A stretch of 64,000 bases of DNA, from contig NC_069127.1 of NCBI RefSeq assembly GCF_026914265.1, positions 21,755,045 to 21,819,044 on the forward strand, given 5' to 3'. The translations under genes and the position numbers were made by a program. Every line of letters begins with the position of its first letter. Position 1 is the stretch's first letter. This document shows positions 12,850 to 24,200 of this stretch, in pieces. A model generated the notes under the pieces. That model was not told the origin of the DNA. It did no database searches and saw nothing but the letters and a program-made list of their open reading frames with translations. The stretch is from Mya arenaria. Taxonomy: Eukaryota; Mollusca; Bivalvia; Myida; Myidae.

Positions 12850-14823
12850 GTAAGAACTGCATGTATGAAAGTATGAAATGCAAACTGCTTGTCGATAAGT
12901 TTCTTAATATGAAATTAAAAACACAAACAAACGGCGGAAATGATCCCGCGATATTAACAATAGATTGTCCGTTATTTAGGGAAGGACCAAATACATTTTA
13001 CATATACTATAGGTTAATGTCTTAGCTTTTTAGCTTCTCTTTGCGGTTTTCATGGTTCAATGACACGGATACGACTGTCTGTATGTCTTTATAATCTTTA
13101 GTTATTATACATACTCGTGTATTTATAAATAAACTGTTAATTCTGAATATTCGTACTTAACGTGATTGTTGATATCACAAGGTGTAATTCTTGTATTTTA
13201 TCTTACAGTCAGAATTTATGTAAAACTTCTCTTAACCTTTCATGATATAACAATTACATCATTAGAAAATTGGAAAAATGGATGCCTTTTTCGCACTTAA
13301 ACAGCCGATTTTCGGCATAAATTTGACAAATACGTTAATTATGCTATTTAAAGAAGACGACAGTGAGGGCTTTTGTGTGCTATTGAAAAGATATAATTGC
13401 TTAGTTTGCCCTATAAGGGTTAAGAGTTATATCAAAAGATACAATTATTGCTTTCTGCTTCAATAAGAATCAATTTAATGTATACGAGCGTAATATTTGG
13501 CGCTCGTGAGATGTCAATATTCTGCAGTTGCAAAATGAAAAGCCTTTACAAAGCCTTTTTTATTATAATTTGAAAATGGTTATTTGCAGTTGAAAAGTGA
13601 GTTCATTGTAATTGAGTAAACTAAATTTAGTTAGTGTTATAAAACGTAAAAACGACGCCATAACAATGTCGCAACAGTGTTGTTTTCGAGTATAATAGAG
13701 TGAGCTCCAACGCATACACGAACGATATATATATATCTTTAATAACCTTTTTTTGTCTAACCTTTTTTTCGTAACGTAAAGACAAATAGAAATACTTAAA
13801 TTAGACATTACAGGTCTACATGTCAAATTATTGATTTAAATTCCTTTCAGTTTTAGTATTTCAAATGACGTGTCGGTCTAAAGGCCTACAAATCTGAATG
13901 TTTAAAAGCAGAATGATTGAATTTATTTGTTCTCTTATTGTAGCGCTGTGTTCTTCTCCGGCATTTGGGGGAACTAAATAAACTATTAAAATGTTCAAGA
14001 CATGTGTATTTATATCAGCACACTTCTTCATTTTTTTTCAAATGTGGTTTAGAAAAACAGTTTTGCAAGATGCATATAGCCAAAATAAAACAAAAAAAAC
14101 TGGTATATGTTTTGCTATATCTGGGACATTTACTTACTTCTGAGCTGCTGTATACTGCACCTAGACTATAAGAATATGCAGTAACGAAACCTGTTACAAA
14201 CATTAAATGTACCCGATTTCAATAAAAAGATAAAATAATAAAAATAACTTTACTGAAAGTTTACTCATTTTACGTACACTTTTCGTGTACGGCAGATATG
14301 AACTTCATAAATGTTTATTATAAATAAATGTAATAAAAAGCAAAAATATTTATTCAAACATTTAGACCCCAAAAGCCCAATTTGATACACATACAAATGT
14401 ACACTGGGCAGGTATTCTATATTGGTCTTAACTGGATCTAAGAACGATGTAGCTAATCAGAGTGCTTGTTATTTATAACTGACCAATACAGTGAATGTAG
14501 TCAATCATGTATGACCATAAGATTGACTTAAGTTACATATTGAATACCACCCCTGATCAAGTGTACGGTATGGTGCACGTCATGCCGCGATTTTAGTAAC
14601 AGGCAATGAACATCATTTATTTTATTATAAGGATGCGAACGGCTCTAAATAATACACGACCTGATTTTATTTATATAAATTACCGATATATGTTGAATAT
14701 ATACGATTGTTAGTGGATCCGGTAGTGTTGTTAACAAGTTTTTGCGTACTTAGACGCATATACATATTACCTTTAATGCCGCGTCTGTGATGCCTTTGTC
14801 TTTAATTATATATTTTTTTACAG
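12850..14823 (+). other. Intron 1 of the orphan membrane protein gene
   Basis: AT-rich, beginning gtaag and ending tattttttttacag, a strong polypyrimidine acceptor. Nothing else recognised. Confidence 0.5.
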
Positions 14824-15156
14824 ATGAAACAGGGTGTACAGTTAAAGCTTATCAGGGTTCTGTTGTCATCAAAATTAGTTCGTCAAACCCCCAAGACATT
14901 CTAAACATCCAGGCAAATGGGACATTTGTAGCATACTGTGACAGAGAGGCTGCACTTAGGCAATCAGACCATGAAAACCATTTTCATGTTTCTTTGACTC
15001 GGAGCGGATCATGTGTTTTTATCATTTATTACTATGATGGAAATAGACTAAGTGTAAACATCACATCAGCTACATCAACCATTACAGAAATCTTAGTTCA
15101 AGGCAAACCTATCTCAAACTGCTTCCGCCCTTCATTCGTTTTCCTGAATCTGAAAG
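14824..15156 (+). CDS. Extracellular-domain exon (four cysteines, family not recognised)
   Basis: A 333-base exon with a strong acceptor (tttttttacag) and donor (AAAG then gtaggt), phase 1 at both ends. It encodes about 111 residues, starting DETGCTVKAYQGSVVIKISS and ending near PSFVFLNLK. There are four cysteines (in the contexts TGCTV, AYCDR, SGSCV and SNCFR), which could form two disulfides. It has alternating hydrophobic residues typical of a beta-sandwich, and N-glycosylation sequons at NGTF and NITS. Size and cysteine count recall a CUB-like or ZP/Ig-like module, but none of those signatures is complete. One exon encoding one whole module with symmetric phase-1 borders is typical of shuffled extracellular domains. 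The real-exon call is firm; the domain identity is open. Confidence 0.8.
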
Positions 15157-16248
15157 GTAGGTTTTAAGTGATTTACTTCTCGTTGTTATTAAAGACGTTG
15201 TACACAGCATGTAAACATTTGATATATGACTCTGTAATCGTCTACTTATTATAACTGTAACCCAATGCCGTGGCTGCTAGAGTTGCGTACCTGAAGTTTT
15301 CAGTTTATTTTAATGAAGCAGATAAGTTTCTGATCCATTCTTGACACCATGCTTTTTATAGAATAATACATATTTGACCATGGCTTTTGGTTTTAGTTAA
15401 TAATTGTCCCAGTGGGAAGAATAATTGGGCAATTATCAATCCAAGGCGATGGTCAGCCTTGTCTTATCCTGTAGAATACATAGGTTACGTAATTTGTCAA
15501 TGATGTTAACCGGTTTTGTATATTTTTTTAAATAAATTGTGGAATGTCATAGGATATGATGAGCTGCATCATTTACTTAATTAGCATGAAGTGTGAGAGG
15601 TAAACATATAAGACACAACAAATTGGTTTAGAATGACATCAGCTATTTGAAAAACCACGACATTACAAATTTAAATAGCAAACCTTTTCTCACGTGTTTT
15701 TGGACTAAGATGGCAATATTTCCTTTCTTCAATTCTTTCCTGTTTTTAAATCGGCTAATTTTGGCGTTCATTTTAATATGTGAATACAGCTTGGGTAGAC
15801 CAAACCTAAGAGCGGGTGTATAACAATCTTGGCTGGATTGACCCTAGCAATTCGCTAAATAACATTTCTCAGTACTATAAGTCAAAAAACCATTTCAACA
15901 GAACACTGCCAAGTCTCATAGGCTTCTTTATGACCTTAACCGAAGATAAACTTCAGCATTTGCGATTTTCGGTAGTGTTTGTTACTGACACATACAGCGT
16001 GGCATTAATGGTAACACTAATTTTACTTTCCTTGCACCGATTTTTCGTAAATATTTTGCTTACCAGGTATTCGTCTGCCATATCATGTAAATTGCGACAC
16101 GGTAAACGTTATTCGCCGGACAATTATGTTATAATCGCTCTAACGTACCGTTATTATCTCTCGGGTGTAAACGATAATCGTTTTTGCGGGAACAAATTTC
16201 TATAGTAAAATATTACTATATATAGTAACATATGAATTATGAATGCAC

Positions 16249-16285
16249 ACATACACACACAAACACCAACCCACCCACATACACA

Positions 16286-16349
<64 letters not shown>

Positions 16350-16352
16350 CAC
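16249..16352. repeat. Compound microsatellite (ACGC)n / (AC)n
   Basis: AC-rich start, then about 15 uninterrupted ACGC units, then an (AC)n tail. The complementary open frames rich in Cys, Val, Arg and Ala are repeat artefacts. It lies in the intron between the ectodomain and transmembrane exons. Confidence 0.97.
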
Positions 16353-16682
16353 ATACATACAGACATATACTGAATTGTAAACTACTATGAAAGATTCCAC
16401 GACTTTCAAATTAAGCAATATATACCGATGATTCTTCGTTCAATATGAGACACCTTTTCCTGTTTATGTAAAATTATTAGATGGACTATATCTGCTTTTC
16501 GACTTTTTAAAGTAGTTTAAGAGCTGCTATATTTTTTAAATATTTATAATGCAGTTTCACCTAAATATAAAATAAAATTATTGTAGAGTTAATACCAACT
16601 GCCGCGATAATGCTGATTTTGGCAGTCACGTGTATTGACAATGTATCAGTTAACAATTATTCTTACCATATATTACCTCAAG

Positions 16683-16784
16683 GGAACGAAGAATGGCACC
16701 AACAGAAACTCGAGGTTCCAGTTTGGGCTATAGGATTGGTTGTAGGTACGTCTGCAGCTATTTTAGTAGCTGGATTTGTGTACG
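16683..16784 (+). CDS. Transmembrane exon of the orphan membrane protein
   Basis: A 102-base exon between a cctcaag acceptor and a gttagt donor, phase 1 in and out. The leftover G from the ectodomain exon joins GG to give Gly, and the peptide then reads NEEWHQQKLEVPVWAIGLVV, followed by GTSAAILVAGFVY. This is a polar juxtamembrane stretch followed by about 23 hydrophobic residues containing small-residue (Gly/Ala) positions. That is a clear single-pass type I segment. The next exon should begin the cytoplasmic tail in phase 1, and both tail-exon candidates do. Confidence 0.75.
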
Positions 16785-18500
16785 GTTAGTTGTATTGTTC
16801 TTAACTGTGCAATTAGTATTTTAACTAAATGAGATGCAAATTTTATGAAACAAAATAATATTTAAACGGCCGTATTTTAAACAATATAAAATACACGTGA
16901 GTCTGCTGATTGTTGTGTTTTAATGACATCTTCAATAAATTCGATCAAGAAATTTACGCCCATTTTAAGATTTCATGATAACACATCTCATCACTGTCGA
17001 AAGGTAATTTAATACACATTCCCATTCCAAGAACCAAACATTACAGAGACTGCTAAATTATTGATTTACACGAACGAAATTAGTTCTAGATTAAAACACA
17101 TATCTCTATATGTTGATGAAAACATCAGAAGGCACCAGTTCAGGTTGTTAAATGCTTGTATTTTTAATGCCAATTTATGACTTTATGACCAAGGTTGTCT
17201 TAAAGGTATTTCTATAATGATCTATGGTATCTAGATAAATGCGGATTTTTTGTTGGTCAAAATTATTTCAAATTAAATGTAAATATTAATTAATATTTTG
17301 AAAGCAAAGCCTAAGCTACTGTGATTAACCGGTTTTATCGTGCTTTCAAGGGTGAACATGTAAACATAATTCAGCTGGTGCGGAGCGGAACAGAAAATAA
17401 AAGACTTTACACTTGTATTAAAAAGACAGTATTTTTATTTTTTTTAATGGGAAACAAAGATATTCCTTCAGCCTGCTGCAACATTATCCATGATAAATAC
17501 ACTGAAAGTCTTTTGAAATGCAATGAACTCCAACCATCTGCCGCAGCGGAGCTAAGCTGACATTCTAACATGGCGATATTGAAAACAAAGCTTCGATTAC
17601 CAAAAAGTACATTATACATTGATCAACAATGGATCATAACGACACTTTGAGCAAAACTCTACCTTTCACTCGATTGGTTGAATTTCCTGGACGCATGACT
17701 TCCACTTCAAATCTACATAAACGTTTGAAATTATTTTGTTACAAACAAGCCTGATACAGCCTATTTACCCCTGATTCATTTATTGTGGTTAAGAACGCCT
17801 GTTATAAATAAACGTTTTATCCTGAAAACCTCTCATATAGGTAAATACTAGAGGACATTCTACACATTGACAGTGCTCTTACCGGCGTAAAATTATATGT
17901 CAACCTATTATTCAACCATTTGACCTTGGGTCTGATATTGCAAGATGTAAGATCTTACCAACAGCATGACAAAATACAATTTATAAAACGATAATTTCAA
18001 AATAATTAATCATTTATTCAATGACTTCATTCATTTGAGATAATTTAAATCGGTATTATGTTCAAACAGTGAAACAAGTTCAGTAACAACGCCATACCCC
18101 TTGACCGTCTGCTGTCACAAGTTCGTTTACCAGACAGCAAAGATTTTGTTTGTTAAAATTTTTTGACTGCGCGTAGAAAAATATTTTTCTGAGTTTATGT
18201 TGACCAAATTGCAAAGTAATTACAATACATGTATAATTATTGGGAAACTTAATTATGACAAACAAACCAACAGTTTATATGCTAGAAGGTCACCAGCCCA
18301 TGCAAACATCACACAATACATAAATGAAAACTACTTGTGCAAATTAGTAAGCATTGATTAAATAATAGTATCTGTCAAAGCATAGATAAAGTACAATATG
18401 ATACAATGACATTGATAACTTATATATACAATCTACAAGTATGTAATGTTTATTCCTGGAAAAGTGAATTACTCTTTTCAAAAGCTGAGTATATATAGAG
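16785..18500. other. Intronic AT-rich DNA, no feature recognised
   Basis: First part of the long intron after the transmembrane exon. Small open frames near 17321-17619 have no domain on either strand. Confidence 0.5.
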
Positions 18501-18501
18501 T

Positions 18502-18601
18502 GCAGTTTTTATCGCAACATTTTCAATATTACAAGACATCAATATATTTAAGCAGTTTTTATCGCAACATTTTCAATATTACAAGACATCAATATATTTA
18601 A
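18502..18601. repeat. Exact tandem duplication, 50-bp unit
   Basis: A 50-base unit beginning gcagtttttatcgcaacatt at 18502 is repeated without visible change from 18552. The near-identity implies a recent event, or possibly an assembly slip. It lies just beyond the 3' end of the antisense LINE. Confidence 0.9.
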
Positions 18602-19199
18602 CTTAATTATATTTCGGTTCTCATAATATTTTCTTTCTATATATTCTTTTCTAAAAGTTTCATATAAAGGACACACCCAAAGAAAATGATATTCTGTCTC
18701 TACATCTTTACAATAAGGACAAAACCTTAACTGTCTTTCAACATTCGTATAACGGCCACGTTCAATTGCTAGCGTATGAGATGAAGCTCGAAAACGAGCT
18801 TACACGTTCCGAAACTTCCAAACACAAAGAAAATGTACATACGCTTCAGTTTAAAAATTGGATTTAAAGCCGATATATGCTTGTAATTTTGCACTATTTA
18901 TACAACTGCTACGCCATGACTGAAGATATTGATCTTTAAGTCGTTGTAAGTATGCTGCCATGTATGTAATACACTGGGCTTCCCAAACATAACCAAAGCC
19001 ATTTGAAAATAAATATTTTCTTAAGTGGGTTACCCAATTCACATAACCAACAGTATCAAAATATTTCAACATCGCATAACATTTGTACACATATCTATGT
19101 TTTGGCATACTTTTTTGGCAAATTTTTAACCAGTAGCATATAACACGAGATAAAATAAATAAAACAGGAATCGACCACAGTCCCCTAAAACTGGAGCAT

Positions 19200-20720
19200 A
19201 ACATGTAAAAAGAAATACAGAAAGAAGCCTTTTACAGGCATAGTTGTGCACTCTTTCGACACCTTCATGTCTATGTAATCTCCAAATTTCTGACCCGTAC
19301 AGTAATATAGGTACAATTTTTGAGTCAACAAATTTGTGAAAACTATGTTTTTCTAAAGGCTTTAAATCTTACAGGGAATTTGATAATGATACACGAACCC
19401 GTTTGCCTTTCATAACCATGCTGTCGGCCATTTTATTCAGTGACAGAGTAGAAGTTAAATAGACCCCTACATAGTTAAAACCGTTACACATTCATTTTTT
19501 TCATTGTTATATTACCAATGTTCGTATCTAGAAAGACAACCGCCATTTTTAAAAACAACACTCTTTGTTTTGTTAACATAAACAGTTAGTTTCCAATTTC
19601 CGCAATATTCATACAACAGGTTAAGTTGCGATTGTAGACCTATAATAGTATCGGACATAAGTGCCAAATCATCAGCAAATAAAATCATGAATATTTCAAT
19701 AATATCAGGTGAAAGCTGTATTCCGCGTACTCAATTTTGATGTAGAAAGTCATACAATTCATTAATAAACATACTTAATTAAAAAGGACTTAAATTACAT
19801 CCTTGATGTAATCCTAGAGGGCAATTTATACTCTCACTTAGTTCATAACCATTTTTGATTTGACTTTTAACAGAGACATATTAAGCTTTTATTGCATTGA
19901 ATAGTTTACCTTTAATTCCGCGATTAAGGAATGACATATATAACTTACTACGGTCAACATAGTCAAACGCCTTTTTAAAATCGACAAAAGCAACATACAA
20001 CTTACCACGTTTTTTAACATAGGTATTTCGATATAACAGTATTTAAAATAAATGCATTATCCATTGTCGAGTAATTTGCTCTAAAACCCGCCTGTGATTC
20101 AGTTATTTTGTTAAACGCGTCACAATAAAAAGCCAAACGCTTGTTCAAAATGTAAATGTATATTACTAAATACGTCAATTAAGGATATTCCCCTATAGTT
20201 ATCGGGATCATCTCTAGCTCCTTTCTTGTGTATGGGTATCATCAGTGTTGATGTCCATTGTTCAGGAAAGTCTCATGATGAGTATATACGACTGAACAAT
20301 CTACGTACATATGATACTATATGATTAATACTGTGTTTAAAGTGATTTGCAGTTAGTATGCCCGCTGTAGCCTTATTAGATTTTAACGATCTGATGACAT
20401 CAAATATATCATCGTCTGTAATTTCCATGTTCAATACTGATGATTCGACATCACTCTCTATGACTAATTGTACAGTTGTTTCTGTTAATTATACGTACGG
20501 CAATTCTGGATTAAACAAGTCGTTAAAATGATTAAACCACTGCTCTTAGGAAATTTGTGGTTTATAAGTACTATTACTTTGTGTTAAGTCTTTAAGTGTT
20601 TTCCAAAAGTCGCTTTGATTTTTTGAAACATGGACCAGTTTTTGCACACATAATTCATTGTAAGATCTTCTTTTGGTTTAACATGTATTTTATATCGCAT
20701 TTTCGCTATTAAATAATTAT
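19200..20720 (-). pseudogene. Reverse-transcriptase portion of the LINE, disrupted
   Basis: On the minus strand, motif AFVDFKKAFDYVD (RT motif A, with the first catalytic Asp) is followed downstream by LFADDLALMSDTI (motif C). The frame is interrupted by several stops and shifts between recognisable blocks. A continuation at 18851-19204 has NWVTHLRKYLFSNGFGYVWE, a pattern familiar from the thumb and C-terminal region of invertebrate LINE polyproteins. It is not expected to be functional. Confidence 0.85.
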
Positions 20721-20809
20721 TGAGATCATGTATATTTTTTGATTCCCGAAAACGTAGCAGACTCATCGAGACTTTCGTTTTCAAAGTTTTACATTCCTTA
20801 TCAAACCAC

Positions 20810-20811
<2 letters not shown>

Positions 20812-20874
<63 letters not shown>

Positions 20875-20875
20875 A

Positions 20876-20950
<75 letters not shown>
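20812..20950. repeat. (ATT)n microsatellite with an orientation switch, inside the LINE frame
   Basis: About 140 bases of ATT units, interrupted near 20871 by taataatt, so that the repeat phase changes midway. On the minus strand it reads as a run of Ile then a run of Asn. The LINE frame is open on both sides: RERSCHEDA precedes it and KKWFDKECKTLK follows it. Confidence 0.97.
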
Positions 20951-20999
20951 GCGTCTTCATGGCATGATCTTTCTCGCATCAATGCTACACTCGAGTAAC

Positions 21000-21990
21000 T
21001 TATATTCTTATTTATTGATGATATCGGTAATGGGACAACTTTCATTAATAATCATATTTTCAATATCTTCAAAGTTTCCTTCATTGATATTTTCATCAAG
21101 TTTTCTTTGAAATAATACAATGTTATTGTCTGTAAATGTATAATGCGGTTAAGGTGTTGGCACTATATTTTCCAAACTTTTATCGTTAGCTATTTTACTT
21201 TTAAATTTTAGTAAAATTGGAAAATGATCAAACTCCGCTATATCCTCAATTGAAAAGAATTCGACAATTTCGAAAATGTTAATATTACCGATCATATAGT
21301 CAATTACACTCTTTCTCAAATGGTTTATTAACGTAAATATGCCTTTATCCTACACGGCCAATAAATATATATAATGCATAGCTTGATCACATTTCTATTA
21401 GACGTCTTCTAAAAGTATTAGTATACGTGTCACTAGAGGTTCGGTCTGCTATTTTATAATCATCAAAAATCTAAAACAATGGAACATTTCTATCTAAGTT
21501 AACCTTTTCTTGTTCATTACCAACACGAGCGTTTAAATCTCCCGATATGAGTATTTCATAATCGTTAATAGAATATATGTTAATAATTTCTTCAATAATT
21601 TTTATTCCTTTTACATCTAATATCCTTTTTTATATGCGGGCAAACTTTCAGGAGGTATATAAAGCGTCAGAGATAATATGTCTTTCGATGTATTAAATAG
21701 TTCACGACTATATTTTGAGATAACGCCGTGTCGAAAAGCATTATTACGTCTTGAACCATACTTCACGATAGTGTTTTTTTACAAATAGTACAACGCCGCC
21801 CATATTACGACCTTTGTTTTTTAAGATTTCCTTCCATGACATTCAAAGGTGTATAACAAGAAAACTCATTTAAACATAATGATTCACAATCCCATGTTTC
21901 CAAAAGAGTAAAAATGTCAAAAATAGTAATATAAGCAAAAATATAAAGTCGTTTAAAAAACTTAACATTGCCACCAATATTCCATATCAA
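21000..21990 (-). pseudogene. AP-endonuclease portion of the LINE, disrupted
   Basis: Minus-strand segment starting MIWNIGGNVKFFKRL and continuing through DIFTLLETWDCESLCLNEFS, the usual start of a LINE APE-type endonuclease including the catalytic Glu in LLETW. SGDLNARVGNEQEKVNLDR lies further on, carrying the Asn/Asp of the conserved GD.N motif. Stops and frame changes separate the blocks. Confidence 0.8.
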
Positions 21991-22029
21991 ATACGAAATA
22001 TGTGAAAGAAAACAAGAACCTCGGCCGCA

Positions 22030-22574
22030 TTCCTAATCGACCGGTAAGGTTTCCGTCGGGTTTTCGTGGTCTGTGGACTGTGTCTCTTCGCCGGTAGTCG
22101 AAGGGGCACACTCCATAGGCTGCTGTATCCGACGACGTGCCCCAATATATACACGATCTCCGGATAGCGACTCTTTTGGTCTAGGTTCGCGTTGGTATAA
22201 AAAACCATTCTTAAAATAGCCTATAATACCCTTAATGCTCAGTTCCTTAAACTTTTGCCGTTGAAAACTTGTAAGATCATTTGATACCCGAATACCCTTA
22301 AAACGCAATTGGCTCTGTTTGAGAATATTGGCACTCTACATTGGTCATTACAAAACTTTATCGCTACCATTCTCGGTTTAGAAGCAGTGTATTTGCCAAT
22401 TCGTTTAATCTCAATGATATCATCATTAAAAGCCAAGTTAGAAGATACTACATTATGCATTTCTCTTACATATTTATCTTTTGTATGTTCTGGGAGTTCA
22501 TTCTCCTCATCCGGAATACCATAAATGCTTAGCAAATGTTTTACATTTTCAGTTTGTAACTCCATCATGTGCAA
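22030..22574 (-). pseudogene. ORF1-like protein of the LINE, frameshifted
   Basis: Two overlapping minus-strand frames make one protein. The first (22574 to 22239) includes DDIIEIKRIGKYTASKPRMV and AIKFCNDQCRVPIFSNRANC. The second (22308 to 22033) continues with FKGIRVSNDLTSFQRQKFKE and GYFKNGFLYQREP. The pattern of 'RxGKY..KPR.V.VKF', then 'LKGI.VS.DLT..QR' is common in ORF1-type nucleic-acid-binding proteins of LINEs. The overlap means one frameshift. Confidence 0.7.
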
Positions 22575-22639
22575 TCATTTACTCATATCGTGAATATCTG
22601 TACTATCGCGATCATGTTGAGCATACATCAATCATTTCG

Positions 22640-23200
22640 CATTAAATTATGCTAAAATAAATGTTTCGGTTTTACCATAATGTTTTAAACGGATTAAATA
22701 TACTTTTAGTATTTATCAAGTACAAACAACCGTGTTCGAAGAAAAGAAGAGAAAAGAAGGACTGCAATGTCTCTTCGGAGGATGACCATAGGAATGAGAA
22801 AAAAGAAGAAATCCCTTTAACTCGTAAAAGTAAGAACATTGTGTTTTTATTATTGAAAACATAATGTTACGAGAACTATTTCTTTATGAATAGAAGATAT
22901 ACGATATTAATATTAAAGCAAACTGGTTTTGTCAATCTACGCCATAGTAACCAAGTTATTGTACACGTTTGGTTATTGAAATACTGTAGTCTTGTTCATT
23001 TTTCGTATTGCCTGTGCATCACCATATTTGAGTGTGTATACAATATATATTTATCCTGTTATTTGCAAACGAATCAATAAGAAAGCGCCGTGTAAATTTT
23101 GTTTTATTTGGATAGTTGCGATGAGTACATTTAGTTGGTCATGTGACCGCAAAAAAGATTTCTGCACTATCCTAAAAAGTCAAAGGAAATGCACAAACAG
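22640..23200. repeat. Duplicated tail-exon block, copy 1
   Basis: This block matches about 23830-24200 in the same orientation and includes exon and flanking intron. Matching phrases include 'gtaagaac' at the donors, 'gaatagaagatatacga/gaatagaagaaatacga' (22888 and 24074), 'ttaaagcaaa', 'ctacgccatagtaacca/ctacgtcatagtcacca' and 'ggttattgaaa/ggttattcaaa'. The distance between copies is about 1.19 kb. Confidence 0.8.
22710..22829 (+). CDS. Cytoplasmic-tail exon, version 1
   Basis: A 120-base exon with acceptor tacttttag and donor (AAAA then gtaagaac), phase 1 in and out. Joined after the transmembrane exon it reads V-FIKYKQPCSKKRREKKDC and continues NVSSEDDHRNEKKEEIPLTR. The cluster of Lys and Arg right after the hydrophobic segment is what the cytoplasmic side of a type I protein requires (positive-inside rule). 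The rest is acidic and Ser-rich, with no signalling motif recognised. A homologous exon lies 1.2 kb downstream. If not spliced at the end, the frame closes at 22864. Confidence 0.6.
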
Positions 23201-23690
23201 TGGGTAATAATCGGATCAATAGTCCTCGAACAACCGACTTCATCAGTCACTCGCACATAAAGTTCTATCACTCTGCATAGAAATGACACTGGTAAATAAA
23301 ATCGACCAGAATATGTTCATGTATACTCACACCACCCGTACTGCTGACAGTAAAATCCACTTTCACTTACAACATAAATTAATTCTCTTTGCCGGTGCAG
23401 ATCTTAACATCCGACACTTATAATATTTGTTAAATGAATAGATAATTGTTTGGTGACTGTTCAACGTGTATACACTTTAAAAGCTTTCCTGTTTTGAATT
23501 GATATTGAATTATCAAAATGCCAATAGTACAAACGTATTGAATAAATTTGACAGTTTAAAGTTTTTGGTAGTGTGCCGATATCATCAATAGGGAAAACAA
23601 TTGTCCCTCTTCTTTTTAAAGGTACATGTAAATTTCAATTAATTGATCGGTTTTAGATAAACTAAGTTACAGGATATATTGAATACTATG

Positions 23691-23811
23691 TAAGTGCCGT
23701 GGATTGAGAAAGTACATTTGGCTTCGCTACGGAATTTATCGAGTTCGCCTTCGGGTCAACCGATACATTCCACCTTCTTGCCAACTGAACTTTCTCAATC
23801 CACGGCACTTA
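23691..23811. mobile_element. 121-bp MITE with 23-bp perfect terminal inverted repeats and TA target site
   Basis: The left end taagtgccgtggattgagaa (to 23713) is the exact reverse complement of the right end (23789-23811, ending ggcactta). The outer TA on each side fits a TA target-site duplication, as made by Tc1/mariner-type transposases. There is no coding capacity. It lies between the two tail exons, inside or at the edge of the second duplicated block and absent from the first. It therefore inserted after the duplication. Confidence 0.9.
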
Positions 23812-23829
23812 ACCAGTGTTCTCTTCAGA

Positions 23830-24200
23830 TATGGTTACGAAGACGATGTATTTTTTGCAAAACTACACAAACTATCTCTATTGTTTTGTTTATAACTATA
23901 ATAGTATACTATTACTATAATAGGAAGAGGAAGGAAAGACAGCAAAGCCTCTACCGAGGATGGCCGTAGGAAAGGGAACCAAAAAGAACCCCCTTCAACC
24001 GTCTTTAAACCTTCTCAAAGTAAGAACATGTATTTCCATCTAAATGATAATATTAACTGACCTTATTCTCAATGAATAGAAGAAATACGAAAATAGTGTT
24101 AAAGCAAAATGTTTTTGTGAAACTACGTCATAGTCACCACGTAACTATACACCTTTGGTTATTCAAAGAAGCGTACGTTAAACAAGTCAATTGCATGCAC
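23830..24200. repeat. Duplicated tail-exon block, copy 2
   Basis: Partner of 22640-23200. Alignment by eye covers the exon and at least 160 bases of downstream intron, with moderate divergence in both. Confidence 0.8.
23924..24019 (+). CDS. Cytoplasmic-tail exon, version 2
   Basis: A 96-base exon with acceptor ctataatag and donor (CAAA then gtaagaac), phase 1 in and out. After the transmembrane exon it reads G-RGRKDSKASTEDGRRKGN and continues QKEPPSTVFKPSQ. It aligns with version 1 at KKDCNVSSEDD versus RKDSKASTEDG, but an indel near the 5' end means the acceptor has moved. An upstream AG at 23903-23904 would give another frame ending in a stop. Both versions are phase-symmetric, so they could be included together, used alternatively, or one could be dead. 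Confidence 0.5.

Larger units (their letters stand above)
18640..22620 (-). mobile_element. Decayed near-full-length non-LTR retrotransposon (LINE, APE-type), antisense in an intron
   Basis: Read on the minus strand the order is: ORF1-like protein (22574 down to about 22030), AP-type endonuclease (about 21990-21000), a linker with WFDKECKTLK interrupted by an ATT microsatellite, reverse transcriptase (about 20500-19200), and a C-terminal Cys/His segment near 18650-18740. Diagnostic motifs are IWNIGG and LLETWD (endonuclease start), SGDLNARVGN at about 21518-21545, AFVDFKKAFDYVD at 19952-19991, and FADDLAL near 19660-19680 (the catalytic Asp-Asp box). FCPYCKDVETEYHFLWVCP lies at about 18670-18724. 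Frames are broken into many short pieces by stops and indels, so the element is dead. The clade is not assigned. It sits in the intron between the transmembrane and tail exons of the plus-strand gene. Confidence 0.9.

Noticed and set aside
12606..13025. 139-codon frame spanning the signal-peptide exon
   Set aside because: Only the 55 bases before the donor at 12850 look coding; the rest is read-through of intron and upstream sequence.
15816..16205. 129-codon open frame between the ectodomain and transmembrane exons
   Set aside because: No domain, no splice sites, intron position; composition like surrounding intron.
16154..16418. Cys/Arg/Val-rich minus-strand frames
   Set aside because: They translate the ACGC/AC microsatellite.
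23694..23969. 91-codon frame through the MITE and tail exon 2
   Set aside because: It runs across the MITE arms in the wrong frame for the conserved KDSKASTEDG peptide.
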